This document shows, piece by piece, positions 46,736-56,700 of a stretch of DNA of 64,000 nucleotides (the stretch's first letter is position 1; each line of letters begins with the position of its first letter). The notes beneath the pieces are model-generated. The model did no database searches, was not told the DNA's origin, and worked only from the letters and a program-made list of their open reading frames with translations. The stretch is taken from contig JAVRON010000092.1 of assembly GCA_032162705.1 (NCBI GenBank), positions 28,914 through 92,913 of the forward strand. The letters are read 5' to 3'. The position numbers and the translations under genes were made by a program. This DNA is from QHXN01 sp032162705. GTDB lineage: Bacteria > Acidobacteriota > Blastocatellia > Pyrinomonadales > Pyrinomonadaceae.

Positions 46736-49123
46736 TCAGCGCGCTATCTCGAAGTCGATCCACTGCGTCGCGACGCGGCGCTTCTCGTCGGCAAGCAGGT
46801 CTGTGACGATCACCTGAAGGACGTACTCGCCCGGCGCGGCGTTGCGGTTGAGCTTGATCTGGCCGCCCGCGACGAGGCGCTTGAGGTCTTCCTGCTGCGT
46901 CGTGTCGAAGGGCGCGATTTTGCCTTCGTAGGCCGGTTGCCCGTCGCGGAAGAGGAGCACCTGTGTCTGGAGTCGCGTGCGTCCGTTGGCCGGGTCGGTC
47001 TGCGCGTTGTAGATGTGGAAGTCGTAGTGAAGCTCCATGCCGGGGCGGATGCGGCGCACCGAAGGGTCTGCTTCCAACTCGACATCGTCCGCGACCGCCG
47101 CGCCGTCCGCGGGCTGAACAGCGCTCGCCGCCTGAGTCCGCGACGTTTCGACAGTCTGCGACGTTTCCGTGTTCTGACTAGCGGCTGCTGCCACCTTGCC
47201 GCTGAAGACTATGCCGGAGAGCGCGAGCCGCCCGCTTGCGAAGTCAGGCACTTCGATCAACTCGTTGGCCGAGCCGACCTGCTCCGTCGCTTCGTCGAGC
47301 ACGGCGACGCGTAGCTGGTATGCGCCCGGAGACTTGATCGGGACTTTGAGCGTGTAGCGCAGGCCCCTCGTCTGAAGCTTCTCGAAGTCGGTGGCCGAGA
47401 CGCGAACCGTCTCGACGCCGTCCACCTGATCGAGCGGCTTACCGCTCTCGCCGAGCGTGACGGCCAGCACCTCGACGGACGCTCTGCGCGAGCCGTCCGC
47501 TTCTTCCGTGAACCGAAGCCCGCGCGCATCGACGTGAATCAGAGCGCGCACGAAGGAGCCTGTCTGCGCGTCGTTGCCGAAGAGCGGCGTGAGACTCAAG
47601 CCGATTGAGCCGGAAGCGAGCGGTGAAGTGAGCGCGCGCAGGAGTCGTCCCGCGCGGGTCGTGGGCGCGGCAGACGCAACGTCGGCGTCCGGCGTGGAGT
47701 AGAAGCCTGTGCGATGTCGAACACGCAGTCCCGGTCGCTTCACGCGCAGAGTAATGTTGTGAAACTTCTGGCCCGCCTTCTGCGAATCGAAGGTCTTGTC
47801 GTCTGGCCGGTAGCCGATCAGGTAGAAACCCTTCTGGTCTTCGAGCACGCGCTCGACATCGAAGATTTTCGCGCCGCCCGTCTGCTTCGCCAGATAGCGC
47901 AGCGCAGTCTTCGTCTCGTAGAGCGAGCGGTCGCCGCTGAGTTCCTTGTCGTTGAGCAAAGCCTCCGCGAGTCCGACGTTGGTCGGCGACTGGTTCGACG
48001 CGCCCAAAGCGCCCGCCGCCGAAGCGGAGCGCCCCGCACCGCCGCTTTGTCCCTGCGGCGCGGAAGGAATCGAAGTGACGATGCCGAGACGACTCCCGAG
48101 TCTCTCCGGTGTCAGGTCTGAAGCGTCGAGGTCGTAGACGCTGGCCGAGGCTCTGTTAGCGAGGTCGGTCATGCGCTGGAGGTATTCGCGCACAGACGCG
48201 TCGCGCCCGTTGAGCTTGAAGATGCGCGTCGTCTCCGAGATGAGGACGACGGACTTGCGTCCGGGCATCTCGGCTGCACCGCGCAGCACATAGTTGAGCG
48301 CGCCAAGCGTCCCCACTGTAAAGAGCGCATCGCGGTCAGTGCCTTCCGAGCCTGCCTGCAAGGCATCCTTCTCGCCTGCGTCTCTCTTCTCCACGGACTC
48401 TTTCTTCTCGACCGAATCCTTCTTCTCGCTTGAGTCCTTCTTCTCATCTGCGCCCTTCAGCTTTTCGGCGGGCGCGGCGAATGAGCCTGTGGGAGAGCGA
48501 AAGCCGGGATGGAAGCGCACGCGTTCAATCGCTTTTTCGACAAGCTGCGGGTCGCCCGTGAACTGTTGGAGCGCGCCCACGCCCGCGCTCGTACGCACAA
48601 CGGCCACGAGGTCGCCGGGGCGCATCTTCTCCTTGACGAAATCTTTCAGAAAGCCGCGCACGTAAGCCGTGGCCTGAAACGAAAGGCCGAGGTCGTCAAT
48701 GACGAAGGCGATGATGCGGTGTGCGCTCCCTGGCTTCACGCGTGCGGGCGGCACGGGCGTCGCGCCCTTCGCATTGGTCGAGCCTTTCGCATTCGCGTTA
48801 CGCGCACCGGCCTGCGCGTTCGCATCCCTGTTTGCATCCGAAGAGGTGTTGACGTAGGAGAAGTTTGTGATTGCTTGCGCGCGCCCGTCCTCAAGCAGCT
48901 CGAAGTCAGAGGCGTTGAGGTCTGTCACCTGCTTGCCTTGCGAGTCGAGGACGACGGCATCGACCTGTATGAGGTTCGACGTGATGCGTACCACATCCTC
49001 GTCATCCTGCTGACGCGCGCGCGCCGGTTGCGTTTGCTGCCCCGCGGCCTGCACCAGCAGCGAGAGCGCGAAGAGGAGCGCCGCGATTCTTCTTCCAAAA
49101 CCTTGTGCGTTTCTACTTCTCAT
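46736..49123 (-). CDS. Secreted VWFA-domain protein of acidobacterial type
   Basis: The 795-residue protein has a signal peptide (IAALLFALSLLVQAAGQ) followed by VVRITSNLIQVDAVVLDSQGKQVTDLNASDFELLEDG, the opening of the VWFA-related domain expanded in Acidobacteriota. A von Willebrand A fold follows (IIAFVIDDLGLSFQATAYVRGFLKDFV), with a Lys/Glu/Asp/Ser repeat tract near residues 225-255 (units of EKKDS). The C-terminal half is beta-rich. Function unknown; secretion to the periplasm or beyond is likely. It sits between clpX and lon, an unusual interruption of that block. Confidence 0.87.
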   Translation of the reverse strand: MRSRNAQGFGRRIAALLFALSLLVQAAGQQTQPARARQQDDEDVVRITSNLIQVDAVVLDSQGKQVTDLNASDFELLEDGRAQAITNFSYVNTSSDANRDANAQAGARNANAKGSTNAKGATPVPPARVKPGSAHRIIAFVIDDLGLSFQATAYVRGFLKDFVKEKMRPGDLVAVVRTSAGVGALQQFTGDPQLVEKAIERVRFHPGFRSPTGSFAAPAEKLKGADEKKDSSEKKDSVEKKESVEKRDAGEKDALQAGSEGTDRDALFTVGTLGALNYVLRGAAEMPGRKSVVLISETTRIFKLNGRDASVREYLQRMTDLANRASASVYDLDASDLTPERLGSRLGIVTSIPSAPQGQSGGAGRSASAAGALGASNQSPTNVGLAEALLNDKELSGDRSLYETKTALRYLAKQTGGAKIFDVERVLEDQKGFYLIGYRPDDKTFDSQKAGQKFHNITLRVKRPGLRVRHRTGFYSTPDADVASAAPTTRAGRLLRALTSPLASGSIGLSLTPLFGNDAQTGSFVRALIHVDARGLRFTEEADGSRRASVEVLAVTLGESGKPLDQVDGVETVRVSATDFEKLQTRGLRYTLKVPIKSPGAYQLRVAVLDEATEQVGSANELIEVPDFASGRLALSGIVFSGKVAAAASQNTETSQTVETSRTQAASAVQPADGAAVADDVELEADPSVRRIRPGMELHYDFHIYNAQTDPANGRTRLQTQVLLFRDGQPAYEGKIAPFDTTQQEDLKRLVAGGQIKLNRNAAPGEYVLQVIVTDLLADEKRRVATQWIDFEIAR

Positions 49124-49163
49124 GTCCGTACTTTCCACTATTTACCGGTGACTCCATATCACT

Positions 49164-49307
49164 TATCACTTGAGTGTAGAGTGAGTGAGATTCACCGCAG
49201 AGGCGCGGAGGACGGAGAGACTCGCAGAGGGATGCAACTCTCTGCGCCCCCTCGGCGTCCTCCGCGCCTCTGCGGTGAATCACCCCTCCAAATCTACTCA
49301 AGTGATA
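49164..49307. repeat. Long inverted repeat H, nested arms
   Basis: Inner arms 49190-49213 and 49257-49280 are perfect over 24 bases (TTCACCGCAGAGGCG type). Outer arms 49164-49175 and 49296-49307 (TATCACTTGAGT) add 12 more bases of pairing. The inner loop is GAGGGATGCAACTCTC, matching repeat D. It lies upstream of the VWFA gene. Confidence 0.95.
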
Positions 49308-49463
49308 ACGTAATATAATTCCCCTCAGGCTCAAAAGATTCGCCGCATGCCTTTAACGGAAGGGCGAACACGCGTGCGCCGTCTTCGTCTTACATACGCC
49401 GCGGGCGGGAGATAATTCCAAAACTTTTCTTGATTGACTGTGAGCTTACAAGGGGAGACTTCA

Positions 49464-49500
49464 AAGCCGCAGCCTGCGCGGGTGCGTCAGGCTGCGGCTT
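49464..49500 (-). terminator. Terminator hairpin of clpX
   Basis: A perfect 13-bp stem (AAGCCGCAGCCTG at 49464-49476, CAGGCTGCGGCTT at 49488-49500) lies 35 bases after the clpX stop. The minus-strand T run is short (CTTTG). Confidence 0.75.
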
Positions 49501-49534
49501 CGGGCTTTCTCTTACAGGGTTTCGTCGCGCGTCT

Positions 49535-50776
49535 TCAGGCGGCCTCGTCCACGCCGGTGAGCATCTCGCCGGGCACGGCGCGGCGACGCTCGACCATCTC
49601 GCGCGAGATGGAGAACTCCTTGACGCGTTTCTGCGAGGGCAGTGTGTACATGGCGTCGAGGAGCAACTCTTCCATAATCATCATGAGGCCGCGCGCGCCG
49701 ACCTTGCGCTCGACCGCTTGATGCGCGATGGCCTTCAAGGCGTCATCGGTGAAGCGGAGCTTGACGTTATCGTACTCGAACTTCTTCTGATACTGCTTGA
49801 TGAGCGCGTTCTTCGGCTCGGTCAGAATCCGCATCAGCGCCGCTTCGTCCAGTTCATGCAGCGCGCCCGTGACGGGGAGCCGACCGACGAACTCGGGAAT
49901 CAAACCGTACTTGACGAGGTCTTCAGGCTGGACGGAGGCGAGCGCCTCGGAGTAGCGATTGCCGGAGGTCTTGATCTGCGCGTGGAAGCCGAGCGACTTG
50001 TTACGCATACGCCGCTCGACGACCTTCTCAAGGCCGACGAACGCGCCGCCGCAGATGAAGAGGATGTTGGTCGTATCGACGGGGAAGAACTCCTGATGCG
50101 GGTGCTTGCGTCCGCCCTGCGGCGGGACGTTGGCGACCGTGCCTTCGAGAATCTTCAGGAGCGCCTGCTGCACGCCCTCGCCCGAAACGTCGCGCGTGAT
50201 GGACGGGTTCTCGTCCTTGCGGCAAATCTTATCGACCTCGTCGATGTAGATGATGCCCTGCTGTGCGCGCTCCACGTCGCCGTTGGCGGCCTGCAAGAGC
50301 TTGAGAATGATGTTCTCAACGTCCTCGCCGACGTAGCCGGCCTCGGTCAGGGTCGTCGCATCGACGATGGTGAAGGGGACTGAGAGCATGCGCGCCAGCG
50401 TCTGCGCCAGAAGGGTCTTGCCCGTCCCCGTCGGGCCGATGAGCAGGATATTCGACTTCTGAATCTCGACTTCGGAGCGACGACGCGCCAGTTCGATTCG
50501 CTTGTAGTGCTGGTAGACGGCGACCGCCAGACGCTTCTTGGTCTCCTCTTGCCCGATGACGTACTCGTCGAGGAAGGACTTGATCTCGGCGGGTTTGGGG
50601 AGAGGCGGACGAGAGGCGACAGCTTCGGCCTGCTGGTCGTCGGTGATGATCTCGTTGCAGATGTCGATGCACTCGTTGCAGATGTAGACCGTGGGGCCCG
50701 CGATCAGCTTCTTGACTTCGTTCTGCGACTTGCCGCAGAACGAGCAGCGCAACGTGTCGTCAGTTCGGCGTACCAT
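49535..50776 (-). CDS. clpX: ClpXP protease ATPase subunit ClpX
   Basis: The 413-residue unfoldase has the N-terminal C4 zinc domain (CSFCGKSQNEV, CNECIDIC), Walker A GPTGTGKTLLAQTLA, Walker B GIIYIDEVDKI and the RKHPHQEF region. It feeds substrates to ClpP, encoded just upstream at 51147. Confidence 0.97.
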   Translation of the reverse strand: MVRRTDDTLRCSFCGKSQNEVKKLIAGPTVYICNECIDICNEIITDDQQAEAVASRPPLPKPAEIKSFLDEYVIGQEETKKRLAVAVYQHYKRIELARRRSEVEIQKSNILLIGPTGTGKTLLAQTLARMLSVPFTIVDATTLTEAGYVGEDVENIILKLLQAANGDVERAQQGIIYIDEVDKICRKDENPSITRDVSGEGVQQALLKILEGTVANVPPQGGRKHPHQEFFPVDTTNILFICGGAFVGLEKVVERRMRNKSLGFHAQIKTSGNRYSEALASVQPEDLVKYGLIPEFVGRLPVTGALHELDEAALMRILTEPKNALIKQYQKKFEYDNVKLRFTDDALKAIAHQAVERKVGARGLMMIMEELLLDAMYTLPSQKRVKEFSISREMVERRRAVPGEMLTGVDEAA

Positions 50777-51146
50777 AAGTTTTCGAGGGTGACTGACCTA
50801 GTCCGAATCCAGCTTGAGTGAAACCTTGGGGGGTTGCTCTCACGCACGCGCGAGCGTGCCGCAAGTCTTCTAGACGATTAGCAGTGGGATGTCAACGCCC
50901 GGCGCGGCGCGTGGCGGCGAAGCGCCCGACTCCACTTTTGTAATGTATCACAGAACGAGTGCCCCGTAGTATCGGAGATGTCGGGGCTTCCGGTCGGCGG
51001 CGCAAGCCGCCCGCGACTGGCTCGGCGGGCGGCGGCTTCGGTTTTCAAACGCGGGCCGAAAGTCCGGCGAGAGGTTCTCGACCCGCGCGTTTTCAAAGTT
51101 CAAAGGGGCGGCACGGGGCAAAGGCTCGGGCGGCGCGGCCCGGTCT
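50777..51146. other. Gap between clpX and clpP with GC-rich hairpins
   Basis: No gene is seen. Two stem-loops follow clpP on the minus strand: AACGCGGG at 51048 with CCCGCGCGTT at 51082-51091, and GCCGCCCGC (51006-51014) with GCGGGCGGC (51025-51033). They may terminate or attenuate clpP transcription; a clpX promoter may lie in the AT-richer part near 50940. Confidence 0.5.
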
Positions 51147-51743
51147 TTACTGGCGGTGCGTGATGACCTCGTCGATGAGGCCGTACTCCTTGGCCTGCAT
51201 CGCGGACATGATGCGGTCGCGCTCCACGTCCTTCTCGATGGCCTCGTAGGGCTGGCCCGTGTGCTTCGAGAGAATCTGCGACGTGACCTCGCGCATGCGC
51301 AGGATTTCTTCGGCCTGAATGCGGATGTCGGTGGCCTGACCACCGATGCCTGAGACCGAAGGCTGGTGGATGAGGATGCGCGAATTGGGCAGCGCGAAAC
51401 GCTTGCCCTTCGTGCCCGCCGCAAGCAAGAGCGCACCCATCGAGGCGCACTGGCCCAGACAGATCGTCACCACCTCGGGGCGTATGAACTGCATCGTGTC
51501 GTAGATCGCCATGCCCGCGGTGATCGAGCCTCCGGGGGAGTTGATGTAGAGATTGATGTCCTTCTCCGGGTCTTCCGCTTCGAGGAAGAGGAGTTGCGCG
51601 ATGATGAGGTTCGCGACCGTGTCGTCAATCGGCGTGCCGAGGAAGACGATGTTGTCGCGCAAAAGGCGCGAATAGACATCTGAGTAACGCTCGCCGCGCG
51701 GCGTCTGCTCGAAGACCGTCGGATTGGGAATGTACTGACTCAT
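51147..51743 (-). CDS. clpP: ClpP serine protease subunit
   Basis: The 198-residue peptidase has the catalytic serine in GQCASMGALLLAAGTKGKR and the histidine in ILIHQPS, with catalytic Asp further on. The N-terminus YIPNPTVFEQTPRGERYSDVYSRLL is typical. It forms the tetradecameric chamber that works with ClpX. Confidence 0.97.
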   Translation of the reverse strand: MSQYIPNPTVFEQTPRGERYSDVYSRLLRDNIVFLGTPIDDTVANLIIAQLLFLEAEDPEKDINLYINSPGGSITAGMAIYDTMQFIRPEVVTICLGQCASMGALLLAAGTKGKRFALPNSRILIHQPSVSGIGGQATDIRIQAEEILRMREVTSQILSKHTGQPYEAIEKDVERDRIMSAMQAKEYGLIDEVITHRQ

Positions 51744-51820
51744 CTTTAAACTCTCCGAACTTCTCTGATAAAACTTGCTCGTCGCCAGGAGGCTCCGGCG
51801 ACATCTGCCCTCAAATCAAA

Positions 51821-51870
51821 ATTGGAGACTTGAAACTCCAAACTCGCATTTGAAATTTCAAATCTCCAAT
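51821..51870. repeat. Short inverted repeat L between tig and clpP
   Basis: ATTGGAGACTTGAAA (51821-51835) pairs with TTTCAAATCTCCAAT (51856-51870), with one G-U pair. The interior holds a further TTTGAAATTTCAAAT palindrome. It lies 56 bases after the tig stop and resembles the interior of repeats B, J and K. Confidence 0.8.
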
Positions 51871-51925
51871 CTGTAAATTTCCGCATTGGCGAAGCCGACT
51901 CGCCCGACAGGGGGCCCGAAGAAGC

Positions 51926-53377
51926 TCAACGGCCTTCTTCGACGGCCTGCTCAACGCCTTCCGCCGACTCGTCCGGCTCTTTCGCGACTGCGACCGTCGC
52001 GCCGCCCTCTTCGCTTTCAACCTGCGCGTCCGCGTCCAGTGAAGCCTCGGGTTCTTCGTCAGCTTCGTCGCGCCATTCTTCCTCACGCACGACGGCGTGC
52101 TGGACGAGGAAGTCGAGCGCCTTGCGGTTGCGCAACCTGTCGGCGATGCTACGTTCGCCCCCTTGCTTTGTCAAGGCGGCTCGCACCTGTTCCACGGACT
52201 GCCGCGAGCCTTCGGCGATTGACTGAATCTCGGCCTCGATCTCCTCGTCCGAGACCTCAATAGACTCGGCCTCGGCGACGCGCTCCAACAGCATCGAGCC
52301 GCGCACGTCGTCGCTCGCACGGTCGCGAACCATGTCGCGCATCGCGTCCCAGTTAACGTCCCGTGTGCGCGGATCCATGCCGCGCGAGATCATGTCGCGA
52401 ACCATCGACTGGAGAATCTGGTTCGCCTGATACGAGACAAGCGTCTCGGGCACCTCGAAGCGATGGCGCTCGATGAACCGGCTCAAGACTTCGTCGCGCA
52501 GGCGATTCTCCGACTCGAACTCGGAGTGCTTCGACAGGTTCTCGCGGACGCGCGCGCGCAACTGCTCGACGGTCTCGACCTCCTCTTCGTCGAGGCTCTT
52601 CGCCCACTCGTCGTCGAGCGCCGGAACCTCTTTGCGCCTGACGGCCGTGACGGTCGCCGTGTACTCGATGGTCTTGCCCGCTAACCCTTCGGCGTTGAAG
52701 TCCGCAGGGTATTCGACCGTGAAGGTCTTTGCCTCGTCGGGCCGGACGCCCGTCAGATGCTCTGTGAAGGCGGGCAGCACGCCCTCGCCGCCGATAGCGA
52801 CATCCACGTCCTCGGCGTTGATGTCTTCGTCCGAGGGAGGCTCAAGGTAGCGGCCTTGTATGTCTGCGGTCACGGTGTCGCCTGCTTCGGAGGCGCGGTC
52901 TTCGACGGGCTGGAGCGAGGCGGAGGCTTCGCGCAGATTATCGATGACGCGCTCGACCGCCTCTTCGTCGATGGGGCGTGTGCGGCGTGCGGCCTCAATG
53001 CCTTTGTACTCGCCGAGCGTCAACTCGGGCATGACCTCGACGTGCGCGTGGAGCGAGATCGCTCCTTCGCCGAACTTGTCGAGTCCCTCGTTGTCGAGAT
53101 GTACGTCGGGCTGGCCGATGACCTGAAGGCCGCTCTCCTCGATGGCCTGCTCGACGGCCCCGGGGACGAGCCGCTTGAGCACGTCGCCCTGTATGTCCTT
53201 CTTGAAGCGTGTACGCACGATGGTCGTCGGCGCGTGCCCCTTGCGGAAGCCGGGCACGGAAGCCTGACGCGCAAACTCCTCGGTCACGCGGTCGTACTCG
53301 GCGCGCACGTCCGCGGCCTCGATCTCGATCTTGATCTCCTTACGCGTCGGAGAAACATCAACAATCTCTGTCTTCAT
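51926..53377 (-). CDS. tig: Trigger factor chaperone
   Basis: Trigger factor binds ribosomes and folds nascent chains. The start at 53377 gives 483 residues opening MKTEIVDVSPTRKEIKIEI with the ribosome-binding loop VPGFRKGHAP. The PPIase domain (TVTADIQGRYLEPPSDEDINAEDVDVAIGGEGVLPAF) and the helical C-terminus follow, with an unusually long acidic tail of ~45 residues. The frame stays open upstream across tRNA-Leu, so a longer start must be rejected. Confidence 0.94.
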   Translation of the reverse strand: MKTEIVDVSPTRKEIKIEIEAADVRAEYDRVTEEFARQASVPGFRKGHAPTTIVRTRFKKDIQGDVLKRLVPGAVEQAIEESGLQVIGQPDVHLDNEGLDKFGEGAISLHAHVEVMPELTLGEYKGIEAARRTRPIDEEAVERVIDNLREASASLQPVEDRASEAGDTVTADIQGRYLEPPSDEDINAEDVDVAIGGEGVLPAFTEHLTGVRPDEAKTFTVEYPADFNAEGLAGKTIEYTATVTAVRRKEVPALDDEWAKSLDEEEVETVEQLRARVRENLSKHSEFESENRLRDEVLSRFIERHRFEVPETLVSYQANQILQSMVRDMISRGMDPRTRDVNWDAMRDMVRDRASDDVRGSMLLERVAEAESIEVSDEEIEAEIQSIAEGSRQSVEQVRAALTKQGGERSIADRLRNRKALDFLVQHAVVREEEWRDEADEEPEASLDADAQVESEEGGATVAVAKEPDESAEGVEQAVEEGR

Positions 53378-53401
53378 AAACACGAATCCCACCTTTGCAT
53401 G

Positions 53402-53474
53402 AACGATGAACGATGAATGCCGCAACGATGAATTAAAAGATAGTTCATCATTCATCGCTGCGGCGTTCATCGTT
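53402..53474. repeat. Inverted repeat M (GATGAAC heptamers)
   Basis: The arms (53402-53436 and 53442-53474) carry GATGAAC/GATGAAT heptamers and a shared GCCGCA hexamer, in a rearranged order: the extra heptamer lies before GCCGCA in one arm and after it in the other. It sits in the tig leader, downstream of tRNA-Leu. Confidence 0.8.
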
Positions 53475-53483
53475 TCTTGAATG

Positions 53484-53566
<83 letters not shown>

Positions 53567-53662
53567 GCGTGTTTGACGAACGAGTGAGATTAAAGGATTG
53601 ATGGGTGAAAAGTCTAGTGATGAGGCCGAACGTAAAAGACAGTAACGCGAGCGGGTTCCGTA

Positions 53663-53751
53663 GCAGAAGCCCGACCGTGAGGGAGGGCGTAACTAACCGC
53701 CATCGGGCGCGTTAAGAAGAGTTACGCCCTCCCTCACGGTCGGGCTTCTGC
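53663..53751. repeat. Inverted repeat N, perfect 32-bp arms
   Basis: Arms 53663-53694 and 53720-53751 are exact reverse complements containing CCGACCGTGAGGGAGGGCG, with a 25-base loop. Unlike the others, the arms are not tandem repeats. It ends 11 bases from the cytochrome stop codon and probably terminates that transcript; the arm may be a dispersed genomic element. Confidence 0.95.
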
Positions 53752-53761
53752 CCCGACCCTT

Positions 53762-56700
53762 CTATTGGCGCCCGCGCCGCTTCCGTTGCCAGATGAAGGC
53801 GGCGGGGAAGACGAAGGCGAGGCCGAGCCAACCAAAGCCTGTGCCGAAGAACCGGGCGAGCGATTGAAGCCACGTGCCCTTCTGTTGCGCGGTCTTGATG
53901 GCGGTCGGCTGGCCCGGCTCGTCCGTGACGGTGTAGAGCTTGCCGTCGTGGAGGAACATGCGCCGCTGCTCTTCGAGGTTGAAGGGGCGCGCGCCGCGTC
54001 GTCCAAAGATGGCGATCTGGTTGCCGCTCTCGTCAACGGCGCGGTCGCGGCGGTAGCCTTCTGAGACTTGGATCGCCGCCCCCTTCGTCTGGTAGTAGGC
54101 GATGACGCGCGGCGCGGGCCGAGGGCTGTAACCCATGTTGCCCGGCACCGAGTTCGGGTTCGTCAGCTCGACGACCTTCAGACCGTTCTTGCCGTCGGCG
54201 ACATAGGCGATGAGGCTCGCGTAGGCCATGCCGACCTTCACGTCGCGCGCATCTGTGAGCTTGCCGCCGTCGTTGAAGAGTTGGTCGAGCTTTGGCTGCT
54301 CGGGGCGCTCGATGTCTACGATGGCGAGGCCGTCGCTGCCTGCGCCGATGTATGCGTACTCGCGCGCAAGATAGATGCCGTGCGCGTCGCGAAGCGGCAC
54401 GCTCGCGCCCGTGACCGGCTGCGGGTGTTCGAGGTCTGTTACGTCGAGCACCTTCAAGCCGTCAGCGTCCGTGACGAAGCAGTAGCGGAACTGCACGGCC
54501 AGCGAACGCGGGTCGCGCAGGCCGGAAGTGACCTCGCTCACCCAGCGCGGGTTCAACGGGTCGCTGATGTTGACGACTTCGAGCGCGTGGTCGGTCAGAA
54601 CGTACGCGTAGTTGCCGACGACCCAGACGCCGCGCGCATTGTTGAGACGGCCTTCCGGGTTGTAGGCCGCGCCGCGCTTCAGGTGATTGTTGGTGTTGAC
54701 GCCGTCGGTGAGCGTCGTGATGTCAACTGTGACAAGCCCCTCCTGCCGGTCGGAGATGAAGGCGTAGCCGAAGAGCGGCGCGACGGGCTGCTCCTCGTTC
54801 AGCTCAAGCCACTTCTTCTGGTCGGCGGTCTGACCCGGATTGCGTCGCGGGTCGAGCGGGGCGGGCGAGCCGACGGCGACGCCGGTCGCGTCCTTCGTGC
54901 GGACGTAGAGCCGCTGCCCTGCGCCGGAGAAGGGCGAATCGACGATGCGCTGGCTGAAGTCTTTGTCGGCGACGTTGGCGATGTCGTAGACGACGAGACC
55001 GCCCGTGCCCGTCGCGGCCAGAAGGAACTCGCCGTACTGCTGCAACTGGTTTACGTTCGCGCCGCGGTGCGCGTAGTTCTCTTGCAGCTTCCCTCCGCGT
55101 GCCTGATGCTTCGCGTACCAGTCAGGGTAAGCGATTTGATGTAGGTGTCCGCCGATGACTGCCTGCGGCTCGGTCTGTTCGGCGACCAGCGTCGCGGAGA
55201 GTCCGTCGTGGCCTTCGGCGGTGTAGATGAAACGCCCCATGTAGTTGACCTGGTTCGACCCCTGCATCAAGACCGATGCGACCCAGGCGTTGTTGTCACC
55301 TTCTTTGGAGACGTGACAATCGGTGCAGCCCTTCGTCTCGGTGGCGCGGACGGTGTGGGGCGGGTGCGTGTTGAAGGCGTTGCCGTTGTAGCCGCCCGAG
55401 GAGATGGTCGGCGCGTGGTTGACGATGACCGAGCGCGCACCGTTCGTGATGCTGACCGTGACCGCGCTCGAAGAGCGGACGGGCATGACCTTGTGACCCT
55501 GAATGGAGCCGTCGATGCCGAGCATGTAGCCGTCCGTGCGTAAGACCTGCGGGTTGTAGGACGGGTAGACCTGCGTCACGTCGCCCTCTTCGTGGAGGTC
55601 TGGCTTGCGCGTGTTGACGCTGGCAGAGAGATGGCAGCCCCAGCAGTTCGTCGTCCATGAAGAGTGGCAGGCGACGCAGGAGACGTGCGAGCTATCGTGC
55701 GCGAGCTGCTTCGCATCCGTGGGGACTGCGCCCCAAGTCTCGTTGTCGCGCAGCATGGTCTTTGCGCGCGCGGACTTCGGATTGTAGTGCGCGTTCTTGG
55801 GGTCGATGGTGTCCGCGACCTGCGTCACTTCCCACTCCAAAATCTTGCCGGTCGAGGGGTCGTTCTGCTCGACCATCGAGCGTTGGAAGAGTTTGTCGCC
55901 GCGCTGGACGAAGCGTACGCGATTGAAGGGATTGCCCTTCGCCGCGTGGTTCATCGAGTTGCCGCCGTCGGGCGCGCCGTACCCCGAGGTGCGAATCGTC
56001 GAGGCCGTGACGCGCTTGCCCACCGTGCCGTGACAGTCTTCGCAAGAGACTTCGATGACGGCGCGCCGGTCGCCGTAGATTTTGCCCGTGCCATGCGCGT
56101 CCTGCGAGTAGTGGCAATCGACGCAGTGCATCCCCTTCTCAAGATGAATGTCTTTGAGGTGGACGGCCTTGCCGGGCTTGCCGTCGTGCTCGTATAAGTC
56201 CGGGTCGTCGTAGGCGATGTGTTGGCCGTCCTTGTCAAGGAACTGCCCCTTGCGATCCATCTTGTAGGCGCGTCGGAAGACCCAGCCGTGGCCGTGATAG
56301 TCCGAGACCTGCATGTGGCGCATCTGCGTGTTGAGCTTGCTCATCTCGAAGAGGAAATCGGGGTTGCCCCAGTTGCCGCGCGCGGCGGCCTCTTCGGGGT
56401 TGAAGCGTCCGGCCTTGTCCAACTCTTCGGGCGTCGGGTTGTGCTGCTGCTTCGGGTAGAGGAACTCGCCGTCGGTCTGCTCGTCCCACCACATGTAGCC
56501 GAGGTACGTGTTGATAAAGCCGTTGCCGTTGTGGACGTGGCAGGTGATGCACTGGCTCGAAGGGATGGACTTGGTGAACTTGTGTTCGAGCGGATGCCCC
56601 TGCTCGCCCTTCGGGATGTTCGGGTCGGGGTTGTCGGGCGCGGTGAACCCCCGGTTGCCGAAGCGCGCATACGGGCCCGAGTTGTAGTACGAGCGGTCGT

